Positions 17,512 through 26,011 of a DNA stretch of 42,737 nt are shown one piece after another. Source of the DNA: Nanobdellota archaeon. GTDB lineage: Archaea; Nanobdellota; Nanobdellia; Pacearchaeales; GW2011-AR1. The notes below the pieces were generated by a model. It saw nothing but the letters and a program-made list of their open reading frames with translations. It was not told the DNA's origin and searched no databases. The stretch is from NCBI GenBank assembly GCA_030611805.1, contig JAUWPB010000006.1, positions 1-42,737 of the forward strand, in the 5' to 3' direction. Both the position numbers and the translations under genes were made by a program. Position 1 is the first letter of the stretch. The number at the start of each line of letters is the position of its first letter.

Positions 17512-18333
17512 ATGAAAAAAATAAATCTTAAAAAATATAATAAAATTATTTTTTGCGGGATTGGGGGCAGCGCTGTTTCAGGTGAAATTGTAAAAGCGCT
17601 TAATTATAAAAAACCTGTTTTAATTGCGCATGAAAATTTACCTGCATCTGTTAATTCAAAATCTTTATGTTTTGTGATAAGTTATTCCGGGAATACAAAA
17701 GAAACTTTAAAGCTTTACAGACAGGCTAAGAAAAAAAAATGCAGGATAATTATCATAACTTCAGGGGGCAGGTTATCTAAATGCAAGGAACATAAAATTA
17801 TTCTCCCAAAAGAACATCTTCCAAGAGAAGCTCTTATTTATATGTTAATTCCTGTTCTGGAAATTTTAAAAATAAAATTAAAAAATCCTTTGAAGATTAT
17901 TAAAAAAGTTAAAAAGATAAATGCAAAATTAATTGCTTTTAGATTAAAAAATAAAATGCCTGTTATTTATGCTTCTTCTGAATCTTTAAAGGTTGTTGCA
18001 GAAAGATGGGAAACACAGTTTAATGAAAATGCGAAAATCCTTGCGCATTCAGATTACTTTCCTCAAATAGCGCATAATGAAATAGAAGCAAAACTATCTA
18101 AAAAATATAAAGTGATTCTTTTAATTGACAAAGAAACAAAGCAGATTCAAAAAGCAAAAAAACTCTTAAAACCAATTAAGATTAAACTTAAAGGAAGCGC
18201 GCTTCTTGAAAAAATACTTTATGGAATTTATCTTGGGGATTTAGTCAGCATTTATCTGGCAAAACAAAAACATATTAATTACAAAGAAACTAAAAGGATA
18301 AAATATCTGAAGTCAGTTAAATTTATTAACTAA
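17512..18333 (+). CDS. SIS-domain phosphoglucose/phosphomannose isomerase
   Basis: IIFCGIGGSAVSGEIVKAL, VISYSGNTKETLKLY, ERWETQFNENAKILAHSDYFPQIAHNEIEA. Confidence 0.85.
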   Translation: MKKINLKKYNKIIFCGIGGSAVSGEIVKALNYKKPVLIAHENLPASVNSKSLCFVISYSGNTKETLKLYRQAKKKKCRIIIITSGGRLSKCKEHKIILPKEHLPREALIYMLIPVLEILKIKLKNPLKIIKKVKKINAKLIAFRLKNKMPVIYASSESLKVVAERWETQFNENAKILAHSDYFPQIAHNEIEAKLSKKYKVILLIDKETKQIQKAKKLLKPIKIKLKGSALLEKILYGIYLGDLVSIYLAKQKHINYKETKRIKYLKSVKFIN

Positions 18334-18363
18334 GATATTTTAAAAATGTAAAAGGAGGGAAAA

Positions 18364-19344
18364 ATGAAAGTTGCAATTAATGGTCTTGGCAGAATAGGAA
18401 GATTAGTTCTCAAAATTGGATTGGAAAAAGGAATAAAATTTGCAGCGATAAATGATTTAACTGATACCAAAACTCTGGCTTATTTGATGAAGTATGATTC
18501 TGTTTATGGCAATTATGATAAAAAGGTTGAATGTGGAAAAGATTACCTTAAGATTAATGGAAAGAAAATAAAAATCTTGGCTGAGCCGGACCCTGAAAAA
18601 CTTCCCTGGAAAAATCTTGGAGTGGATATAGTAATTGAGTGCACAGGTCGGTTTACTGATAAAAAAGGTGTAAGCAAACACTTAAAAGCTGGTGCAAAAA
18701 AAGTTTTGGTTTCTGCACCCTGCAAAGATTCTGATATTACAATAGTTTTGGGAGTTAATGATAATAAATTGAAAAAAAGTCATAAAATTATTTCTATGGC
18801 ATCCTGCACCACAAATTGCCTTGCGCCAGTTGCCAAAGTTTTAGACGATAGTTTTGGAATTAAAAAAGCTTTTATGACTACAATCCATGCTTACACAAGC
18901 AGCCAGAATATTGTAGACGGACCTCACAAAAAACTAAGAAGAGGCCGGGCAGGCGCATGGAATATTGTTCCGACAACTTCCGGAGCTACAACAGCAACAT
19001 CTGAAATTATCCCAAAGTTAAAAGGGAAAATAAATGGATTAGCGTTTAGAGTTCCTGTAGCTTGTGGGAGCATAGTTGATTTTGTTGCTGAGCTGAATAA
19101 ATCTGTCAAAAAAACCCAGGTAAATAATGCGTTTAAGAAAGCTGCTTCTGGAAAAATGAAAGGAATTTTGCAATATACCGAAGAGGAGTTGGTTAGCAGT
19201 GACATTATCGGGAATTCTCACACAAGTATTGTGGACGGTCTTTCCACTCAGGTTTTAGGAAACACGGTTAAAATTTTATCCTGGTATGATAATGAGTATG
19301 GTTATAGCTGCAAGATTGTTGATATGTTAAAGAGGCTGAAATGA
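18364..19344 (+). CDS. gap: Glyceraldehyde-3-phosphate dehydrogenase, bacterial/type I, NAD-type
   Basis: KVAINGLGRIGRLVLK, AINDLTDTKTLAYLMKYDSVYG, ASCTTNCLAPVAKVL; SD AAGGAGGG upstream. Confidence 0.96.
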   Translation: MKVAINGLGRIGRLVLKIGLEKGIKFAAINDLTDTKTLAYLMKYDSVYGNYDKKVECGKDYLKINGKKIKILAEPDPEKLPWKNLGVDIVIECTGRFTDKKGVSKHLKAGAKKVLVSAPCKDSDITIVLGVNDNKLKKSHKIISMASCTTNCLAPVAKVLDDSFGIKKAFMTTIHAYTSSQNIVDGPHKKLRRGRAGAWNIVPTTSGATTATSEIIPKLKGKINGLAFRVPVACGSIVDFVAELNKSVKKTQVNNAFKKAASGKMKGILQYTEEELVSSDIIGNSHTSIVDGLSTQVLGNTVKILSWYDNEYGYSCKIVDMLKRLK

Positions 19345-20276
19345 TATACAATTTAATAATTCTTGGAGCAGGACCCGGAGGCATGACTGCTGCGATTTAT
19401 GCTGCAAGAAGAAAATTAAAATTTTTGATTGTGAGTTTAGATGTAGGCGGGCAGATGTCGTGGAGTTCTGAGGTCGCAAATTATCCCGGCACAACTCATT
19501 CAACAGGAATTGAATTAACAAAAAACTTTCAGGAGCATTTGAAAGAATACAACATTAAAGTTAAACAGGAGGAAATTATTAAACTCAGTAAAAAGGGAAA
19601 AATATGTATTGTTAAAACAAAAAAGAATGTTTACCAATCTAAGGCAGTTATTATTGCCTCTGGTAAAAGCCCGAGAAAATTAAATGTTCCTGGCGAGGAT
19701 AAATTTGTAGGAAAGGGTGTTAACTATTGCGCGACTTGTGATGCACCTTTTTATAAAAATAAGGTAGTTGCAGTTGTAGGAGGAGGGAATGCTGGTTTAG
19801 AAGCGGTTTTGTTTCTGGCTAAGTATGCAAAAAAGGTTTATCTTCTTGAGTTAAATTTAAAGTTAGGGGGGGAGCCCTATTTGAAAGATAAAGTTTTGCA
19901 GAATAAAAAAATTGCTGTTATAACCGGAGCAAAAACTACAGAGATTATTGGCGATAATTATGTCGCTGGTTTGAAATACGAGCAAGCTGGAAAAGAAAAA
20001 ACATTAAATGTTGGGGGTGTTTTTGTTGAGGTTGGGCTTGTTACAAAAGCTGATTTTACTGACGTGAAAAAAAATAAGTGGGGTGAAATAATGATTTTTA
20101 GAAGTACGAAAACTAATGAAGAAAATATGACAAGTGTTCCCGGGATTTTTGCAGCAGGCGATGTTACTGATATTCCTGCAAAGCAGATAGTTGTTGCAGC
20201 AGGAGAGAGCTGCAAGGCGGCTTTAGCGGCTTTTGATTATATTTACAGGTTTGATAAAACACATGATGGAAAATGA
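19341..20276 (+). CDS. trxB: Thioredoxin reductase-like flavoprotein
   Basis: ILGAGPGGMTAAIYAARRKL, YCATCDAPFY (CxxC), VVGGGNAGLEAV. Confidence 0.92.
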   Translation: MIYNLIILGAGPGGMTAAIYAARRKLKFLIVSLDVGGQMSWSSEVANYPGTTHSTGIELTKNFQEHLKEYNIKVKQEEIIKLSKKGKICIVKTKKNVYQSKAVIIASGKSPRKLNVPGEDKFVGKGVNYCATCDAPFYKNKVVAVVGGGNAGLEAVLFLAKYAKKVYLLELNLKLGGEPYLKDKVLQNKKIAVITGAKTTEIIGDNYVAGLKYEQAGKEKTLNVGGVFVEVGLVTKADFTDVKKNKWGEIMIFRSTKTNEENMTSVPGIFAAGDVTDIPAKQIVVAAGESCKAALAAFDYIYRFDKTHDGK

Positions 20277-21451
20277 AAACTCTATCTTCATTTAATCTAA
20301 AAAATAAAACAGTTCTTTTAAGGACAGATTTAAATTCAAATGTTGTTAATGGCAGAGTATATTTATCTGAGAGAATAAGAGAGTCTGTAATAACTATCAA
20401 AGAACTGAAAAAGAAAAAAGCCAGAGTTGTTGTGATGGCGCATCAGGGAAGACCAAGTAAAAGTGATTTTGTTTCTTTAAGACAGCACGCTAAACATTTA
20501 AATAAATTTGTAAAAGTTAAATTTATAGAGGACATTACAGGAAAGAGAGCAAGAAGTGCGATTAAAAATTTGAGGGCTGGTGAAGTTTTGCTTTTGGAAA
20601 ATATTAGATTTGAAAAAAATGAATTTCATCCTGAAAAAGGAAAAAATAACAAATTGATTAAAAGATTAGCGCCGATGTTTGATTTTTATGTGAATGATGC
20701 TTTTTCTGTCTGCCACAGGAAGCAGACTTCTATTGTAAGTTTTCCTAAATATTTGCCTGGTTGCGCCGGCAGACTTTTGGAGAGAGAATTAAAAGCCCTG
20801 AATAAAATTAAACTAAAAAATACTCTGTATGTTTTAGGGGGCGCTAAACCAGAAGATGATATTAAATTATTAAAAGGAAACAAGGTGCTGGCCTGCGGAT
20901 TATTTGGACAGATTTGTTTAATTGCCAAAGGTAAAAAATTAGGAGCGCAGAATAAATATTTGTTTAATAATGGTTTTGTGGACGATAAATTAATAAAAAG
21001 ATTAAAGAAAAAATTACAAAATGTCAGGACGCCGTTAGATTTCGCAGTTAAAGTTAATGGAAAAAGAAAGGAATTAAAATTAAATGAATTTCCAGTCAAG
21101 TATGAAATTTTTGATATTGGAAAGGATACAATTAAGAATTATGTTTTGGAAATTAAAAAAGCTAAGTCAATTTATATGAAAGGACCTGCTGGTTTTTCAA
21201 GCGATGAGAAATTTTCTAAAGGAACCGTGGAAATTTTAAAAGCAATTGCTAAAAATAAAGGATTTTCTTTAATTGGAGGCGGGCATTTATCTGATACTAT
21301 AAAAAAATATAAAATAAATAAAAAGAAATTTGGACATGTTAGTTTATCAGGAGGGGCTTTGCTTAGATATATTGCAGGGGAGAAACTGCCGGGGTTGGAG
21401 GTTTTGAGGGGCATTGTTAAATTAAAGGGCACGAAGATTATGGAAAACTAA
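20273..21451 (+). CDS. pgk: Phosphoglycerate kinase
   Basis: NKTVLLRTDLNSNVVNG, GRPSK, LLLENIRFEKNE, FYVNDAFSVCHRKQTSI, LSGGALLRYIAG. Confidence 0.95.
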   Translation: MKTLSSFNLKNKTVLLRTDLNSNVVNGRVYLSERIRESVITIKELKKKKARVVVMAHQGRPSKSDFVSLRQHAKHLNKFVKVKFIEDITGKRARSAIKNLRAGEVLLLENIRFEKNEFHPEKGKNNKLIKRLAPMFDFYVNDAFSVCHRKQTSIVSFPKYLPGCAGRLLERELKALNKIKLKNTLYVLGGAKPEDDIKLLKGNKVLACGLFGQICLIAKGKKLGAQNKYLFNNGFVDDKLIKRLKKKLQNVRTPLDFAVKVNGKRKELKLNEFPVKYEIFDIGKDTIKNYVLEIKKAKSIYMKGPAGFSSDEKFSKGTVEILKAIAKNKGFSLIGGGHLSDTIKKYKINKKKFGHVSLSGGALLRYIAGEKLPGLEVLRGIVKLKGTKIMEN

Positions 21452-21545
21452 TATTTTCTTAACTTTAGAGTTATAAAAATAGAAAGATTTAAAAGGTATT
21501 TTTTTGTCTCAAATTATATAAAAATTATTGTATTTGATATAGAAA

Positions 21546-22757
21546 ATGACTTTTGAAGATCAATTAAAAGAAATTAGAAGAGGAACAGTTGATATCCTCA
21601 CAGAAAATGAACTATTTAGGAAACTGAAAAAAAAAAGACCTCTTAATGTAAAATTTGGGGTTGATCCTACTGCTCCGGACATTCATCTAGGCCATACTGT
21701 TCCATTACGGAAATTAAAGCAATTTCAAGATTTAGGACATAAGACCCAATTGATTATTGGAGATTATACTGCAACGATTGGAGATCCAAGTGGAAGGAGT
21801 GAAACAAGACCTATATTAAATAGAGAAGAAATAGAAAGAAACATGAAGACATATCAAGAACAGGCTTTCAAAATTTTGGATCCAAATAGGACAGAACTAA
21901 TATATAATAGTGTATGGTTAGGACAATTTTCTGGGACTGATATGATTAAATTAGGTTCAAAGTATACAGTTCAACAACTTCTACAAAGAAGAGATTTTAG
22001 AGAAAGAATAAAACAAAATAAACCTTTATCAGTTACTGAATTATTATACCCGCTTCTTGTCGGTTATGATTCTGTACATCTTAAGAGCGATATAGAAATT
22101 GGGGGTACAGACCAATTATTTAATTTTGTGGCAAGCAGAGTGATACAAAAAGCGTATGGTCAAGAACCAGAAGTTATCATAACCCTTCCTTTACTTGAAG
22201 GGGTAGATGGGGTAAAAAAGATGAGTAAAAGTTTAGATAATGCTATAAGTGTTAGTGATAATCCAAATAATATTTATGGAAAAATAATGTCTATATCTGA
22301 TGATTTAATGTTAAGATATTATGAATTATTGTCAGATACATCAATAGAAGAATTACAGGAAATTAAAGAAACTATTACAACCGGGAGTGTAAATCCCATG
22401 AGATATAAACAAAAATTGGCAAGAGAAATAGTTTCTAGATATTATGACAAAGATCATTCTGTGTCTGCTGAAGAAAGATTTAATAGAGTACATAGAAGAA
22501 GAGATATTCCAAATCAATTAGAAGAAGAAGCAATAAGGTATTCTATAGATAGAAAAGGTCTGCCTATTATCAGTATTCTTAAACAAATTGGAAGAGCCAA
22601 ATCTAATAGTGAAGCAAGGAGACTCATAGAGCAAAGAGGGGTAAGATTGGATGGAGAAGTTATAGATGATATTTATTATTCTGTTTCCCCTAAAAATGGT
22701 CAGGTTATCCAAGTTGGAAAAAGATATTTCAAAAAACTGAAATATGAGAGAGATTAA
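21546..22757 (+). CDS. tyrS: Tyrosyl-tRNA synthetase, bacterial type with C-terminal S4 domain
   Basis: VKFGVDPTAPDIHLGHTVPLRKLKQFQDLGH, GDYTATIGDPSGRSETRP, KKMSKSLDNAI; S4-like AKSNSEARRLIEQRGVRLDGEVI. Confidence 0.95.
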   Translation: MTFEDQLKEIRRGTVDILTENELFRKLKKKRPLNVKFGVDPTAPDIHLGHTVPLRKLKQFQDLGHKTQLIIGDYTATIGDPSGRSETRPILNREEIERNMKTYQEQAFKILDPNRTELIYNSVWLGQFSGTDMIKLGSKYTVQQLLQRRDFRERIKQNKPLSVTELLYPLLVGYDSVHLKSDIEIGGTDQLFNFVASRVIQKAYGQEPEVIITLPLLEGVDGVKKMSKSLDNAISVSDNPNNIYGKIMSISDDLMLRYYELLSDTSIEELQEIKETITTGSVNPMRYKQKLAREIVSRYYDKDHSVSAEERFNRVHRRRDIPNQLEEEAIRYSIDRKGLPIISILKQIGRAKSNSEARRLIEQRGVRLDGEVIDDIYYSVSPKNGQVIQVGKRYFKKLKYERD

Positions 22758-22804
22758 TTTTTTAGAAATAGTTTTATAAATAAGTTTTTATTAATAAAAT
22801 TAAA

Positions 22805-23815
22805 ATGGAACCAAAAGAAAAGTTTAATTTAATAACAAGAAATCTTCAGGAGATAATAACAGAAGAAGAATTAAAATACTTGCTGAAGAAAGAGAAAGAA
22901 ATTTCAGTTTATTGGGGGACTATGCCTACTGGGAGCATATCTGTAGCATACTTTTTTCCAATGTTAAAAATAGCTGATTTTTTAAAGGCCGGGTTAAAGG
23001 TTAAGATATTAATAGCAGATTTGCATGCCGCTTTAAATGGAGTTCCGTGGGAGTTATTAGAAAAGAGAACAGAGTACTATAAAAGAGCAATAGTTCTTAT
23101 TTTAAAAAAAATTGGGGTAGATATTAAAAAACTTGAATTTATTAAAGGAAGTAACATACAACTAAAAGGAAAATATTTTGAGGATGTGTTAAGATTAAGT
23201 ATGATGTCTGGTGTTAGAAATTGTAAAAAAGCTGCATCAGAAGTGGTAAAGATAACAGATAATCCTCGACTTGGGAATCTTATTTATCCTCTAATGCAGG
23301 CGTTAGATGAAGAATACCTAAAAGTACACATTCAATATGCTGGGTTAGATCAAAGGAAAATTATGGTTTATGCAAGGGAGAATCTCCCAAAAATTGGATA
23401 CAAGCCAAGGGTAGAACTAATGTCGCCAATGATTAGAGGACTTGTTGGTGAAAAAATGAGTTCAAGTATAGAAGCTACAAAAATTGATTTGCTTGATAAT
23501 GAAAATAACATCAAGAAAAAGGTAAATGGTGCAGAATGCATCGAAGGAGATGTAAATAATGGAATAATGTCTTTATTAAGATATTTTATCATGATATTAA
23601 AAGAAGACAAAAAAAGTAGTTTCGTTGTTGAAAGACCAGAAAAATTTGGGGAGACTATTAAATATATAAATTATGAAGAGATTGAGAGGGATTTTAAATC
23701 TAAAAAGTTGCATCCCTTGGATTTGAAAAATGCTGTTGCTAAAGAATTGAATATTTTATTAAAAGCTTTTAGGGAAGATAAGGAATTGCTGGATTTGCAT
23801 AAGAAGGCCTATTGA
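22805..23815 (+). CDS. Tyrosyl-tRNA synthetase, archaeal/eukaryotic type, degenerate HIGH motif
   Basis: VYWGTMPTGSISVAYFFPMLKIADFLKAGLKVKILIADLHAALN...YPLMQALDEEYL...GLDQRKI...GEKMSSS. Confidence 0.9.
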   Translation: MEPKEKFNLITRNLQEIITEEELKYLLKKEKEISVYWGTMPTGSISVAYFFPMLKIADFLKAGLKVKILIADLHAALNGVPWELLEKRTEYYKRAIVLILKKIGVDIKKLEFIKGSNIQLKGKYFEDVLRLSMMSGVRNCKKAASEVVKITDNPRLGNLIYPLMQALDEEYLKVHIQYAGLDQRKIMVYARENLPKIGYKPRVELMSPMIRGLVGEKMSSSIEATKIDLLDNENNIKKKVNGAECIEGDVNNGIMSLLRYFIMILKEDKKSSFVVERPEKFGETIKYINYEEIERDFKSKKLHPLDLKNAVAKELNILLKAFREDKELLDLHKKAY

Positions 23816-23842
23816 TAAAAATGAGATAAAAAAGAGGAAAGA

Positions 23843-24904
23843 ATGAAGAATAAAAAAATTACCTTTGATAGAAAATATTATAGTTCTATTATGAAAGAAT
23901 TTGGTTATAATCCCTTAGAATTTGAAAAAATTAATTTTTCTTTAGGAAATTTAAAAAAAGATGATCTTCAAAGAATGTGGTTATGCCATCATGATGGGAA
24001 TAGTTTTGCTAGAGATTTAGAAAAAGGTAAAAAAATAATCGTGAGTACTGGATTTGGACTTTCTGGAGAACCGCATATAGGGACATTATCTCAGATTTTA
24101 AGATCTATAGCATTACAAAAAGCAGGAATTCCTGTGCAGATTGTTCTAGGAGATTTAGATGCTTATAATGGAAAGACCATTCCTCTAAAAAAGACATTAG
24201 AATTATCAAAAAAATATAGGAGATTTATTTTATCATTAGGTTTTAATAAAAGAAAAGGATCTATTCTTAGAGAACAATATGGGGAGTTAGATGTTTTAAG
24301 GACATCATATATTATCGGACACTTTATGGATGATAAAATGTTTAATGAAGCTGAAGAAGATCTTCACTCTTTTTACCATAAAAGAGGAAAGGTAGACAGA
24401 GAAATGAGTTACAGAAGAAAATTATCTTTAAACCTAATGATTGCAGATTTTATGAACTTATGCTTTGAACACAAATACAGAAATATTTTAGTTATGTTAG
24501 GTATAGACGAACACCAATATATTAGATTTGGTAGAGAAACTATAAGAAGAATGAAAGAAAGTAAACAGTTTGAAAATTTTGATATGACTCTCTCTGCAAT
24601 ATACTCTCCGATGATAAAAGGATTTTTTAATTATCCTAAAATGTCAAAAAGTTTTCCAAAGTCTAGTATCAGTGTTAATATGAATCCTGAACAAATAAAA
24701 CATAGAATAATTTATGGTGAAGGGAAGTATGACAAGCCCGAAAATAATGTAGTTTATCAAATGATGGCTTCTGTAAGTTATTATACTGCAGAAGAAATTA
24801 AAAGATTGTATAAATTATGTTTAAAGGGAGGCTCTGATTGGGAAAAATCAAAAAAAAAGTATGCAGAAATTTTAATAAAAATTTGTTCAAAATGGGAGAA
24901 GTAA
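23843..24904 (+). CDS. Class Ic aminoacyl-tRNA synthetase-like protein (TrpRS/TyrRS superfamily paralogue)
   Basis: STGFGLSGEPHIGTLSQILRSIALQKAGIPVQIVLGDLDAYN (HIGT), GIDEHQYIRFGRETIRRM, SPMIKGFFNYPKMSKSFPKSSISV (KMSKS, TrpRS-like context). Confidence 0.75.
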   Translation: MKNKKITFDRKYYSSIMKEFGYNPLEFEKINFSLGNLKKDDLQRMWLCHHDGNSFARDLEKGKKIIVSTGFGLSGEPHIGTLSQILRSIALQKAGIPVQIVLGDLDAYNGKTIPLKKTLELSKKYRRFILSLGFNKRKGSILREQYGELDVLRTSYIIGHFMDDKMFNEAEEDLHSFYHKRGKVDREMSYRRKLSLNLMIADFMNLCFEHKYRNILVMLGIDEHQYIRFGRETIRRMKESKQFENFDMTLSAIYSPMIKGFFNYPKMSKSFPKSSISVNMNPEQIKHRIIYGEGKYDKPENNVVYQMMASVSYYTAEEIKRLYKLCLKGGSDWEKSKKKYAEILIKICSKWEK

Positions 24905-26010
24905 AAATTACTAAAAACAATGCAGTTAGTGAAGTTTTATACAGAATTAATGTGCAATCGAAAATAAACTTAAAACTTCTAGGAGAAGCTTTTGATTCTG
25001 TTTTATCTAATCCTAAACAATATGTAAGAGATATCCAACTTGGAGCAATTCTAACTGGAATAATGGCGAGAGGTCCAACAACTGATGAAATTGTAACTTT
25101 GTTGAAATCTGTTTTTAAGTTAGATAAATTTAACCCTAAGAAGAGATATAAAATAAAAATACCTAAGGGAGAACTGTTAATTGGTGCAATAGGTAGCGGA
25201 AAAAAAGGAGTAAAAACTATGAATATCTCAACTCCTGCACTTTTAACTGCTGCAAGTGCCGGAGCATTCACAGCAAAAGTAGTTTCTTGTTCTACAAGTT
25301 CTTTAACTGGTTCTGCAGATTTTTTGCGTGAAGTTGGAATGAATCTCAATCTTTCAATTAAAGAGATGGAAGAAGTAGTAAGCAAAACAAAATTTGGTGC
25401 GTTTACTATAGAAAGTCTTTTACCTAAGTTTAATTCTATTTATGCAAAAAGATTTTATGCTCCACATGCTTTAAGTTTTGGTTTGGCTGCTTTAGCGAGC
25501 CCAATTAAATATGATAATTTCTTATATGGATTAGCTCACCCAAACATAAATCTCTCTATAAATGTGTTAAAAAAATTCGAAATTGAAAATGTAATGGTAG
25601 TTTCTGCAAGTAATGATGGAATACACTACATAGACGAAATGGGGGTTTATGGAATGACTAAGATAAAAGGAATACACAATGGTAAAATTGGATACACAAA
25701 AAAGTTTAATCCTCTAGTTAAATTAAACCTGCCCAAGTATCAATCAAGAGACATTTGCGAAGGAAAAAATAAGAGAGAGAATATAAAGTTGGTTATAGAT
25801 GTTTTAAGAGGAAAAGGTGAAAAAGCAAGGGAAGATATAATTTGTATTAATGCTGGAACAATTCTTTATTTAGCAAGAAAGGCAAAAAACCTTAAAGAAG
25901 GATATATGATCTCTAAAAAAGTTATACAAGAGGGGATTCCATTTAAGAAGTTATTAGAAGTAATCAAGGAAAGTGGTGGTGATGAAAAGAAAATAAAGAG
26001 GTATTTATGA
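24892..26010 (+). CDS. TrpD-like (glycosyl transferase family 3) phosphoribosyltransferase, diverged active site
   Basis: LLIGAIGSGKKGVKTMNISTPALLTAASAGAFTAKVVSCSTSSLTGSADFLREVGMNLN aligns with TrpD GTGGDGxxTFNIST...KHGNRxxSSxxGSADxLExLG; DEMGVYGMTK in place of DExxxxGxT. Confidence 0.75.
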   Translation: MGEVKITKNNAVSEVLYRINVQSKINLKLLGEAFDSVLSNPKQYVRDIQLGAILTGIMARGPTTDEIVTLLKSVFKLDKFNPKKRYKIKIPKGELLIGAIGSGKKGVKTMNISTPALLTAASAGAFTAKVVSCSTSSLTGSADFLREVGMNLNLSIKEMEEVVSKTKFGAFTIESLLPKFNSIYAKRFYAPHALSFGLAALASPIKYDNFLYGLAHPNINLSINVLKKFEIENVMVVSASNDGIHYIDEMGVYGMTKIKGIHNGKIGYTKKFNPLVKLNLPKYQSRDICEGKNKRENIKLVIDVLRGKGEKAREDIICINAGTILYLARKAKNLKEGYMISKKVIQEGIPFKKLLEVIKESGGDEKKIKRYL

Positions 26011-26011
26011 A

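Noticed and set aside
20686-21099. Antisense ORF opposite pgk (and similar ones at 9015-9386, 18924-19205, 27225-27635, 36139-36513)
   Set aside because: All lie opposite strongly supported genes and show composition expected from reading the complement of AT-rich coding DNA.
24798-25385. 195-aa antisense ORF opposite the TrpRS-like/TrpD-like genes
   Set aside because: Covers the complement of two recognisable proteins, with no own promoter or motif evidence.
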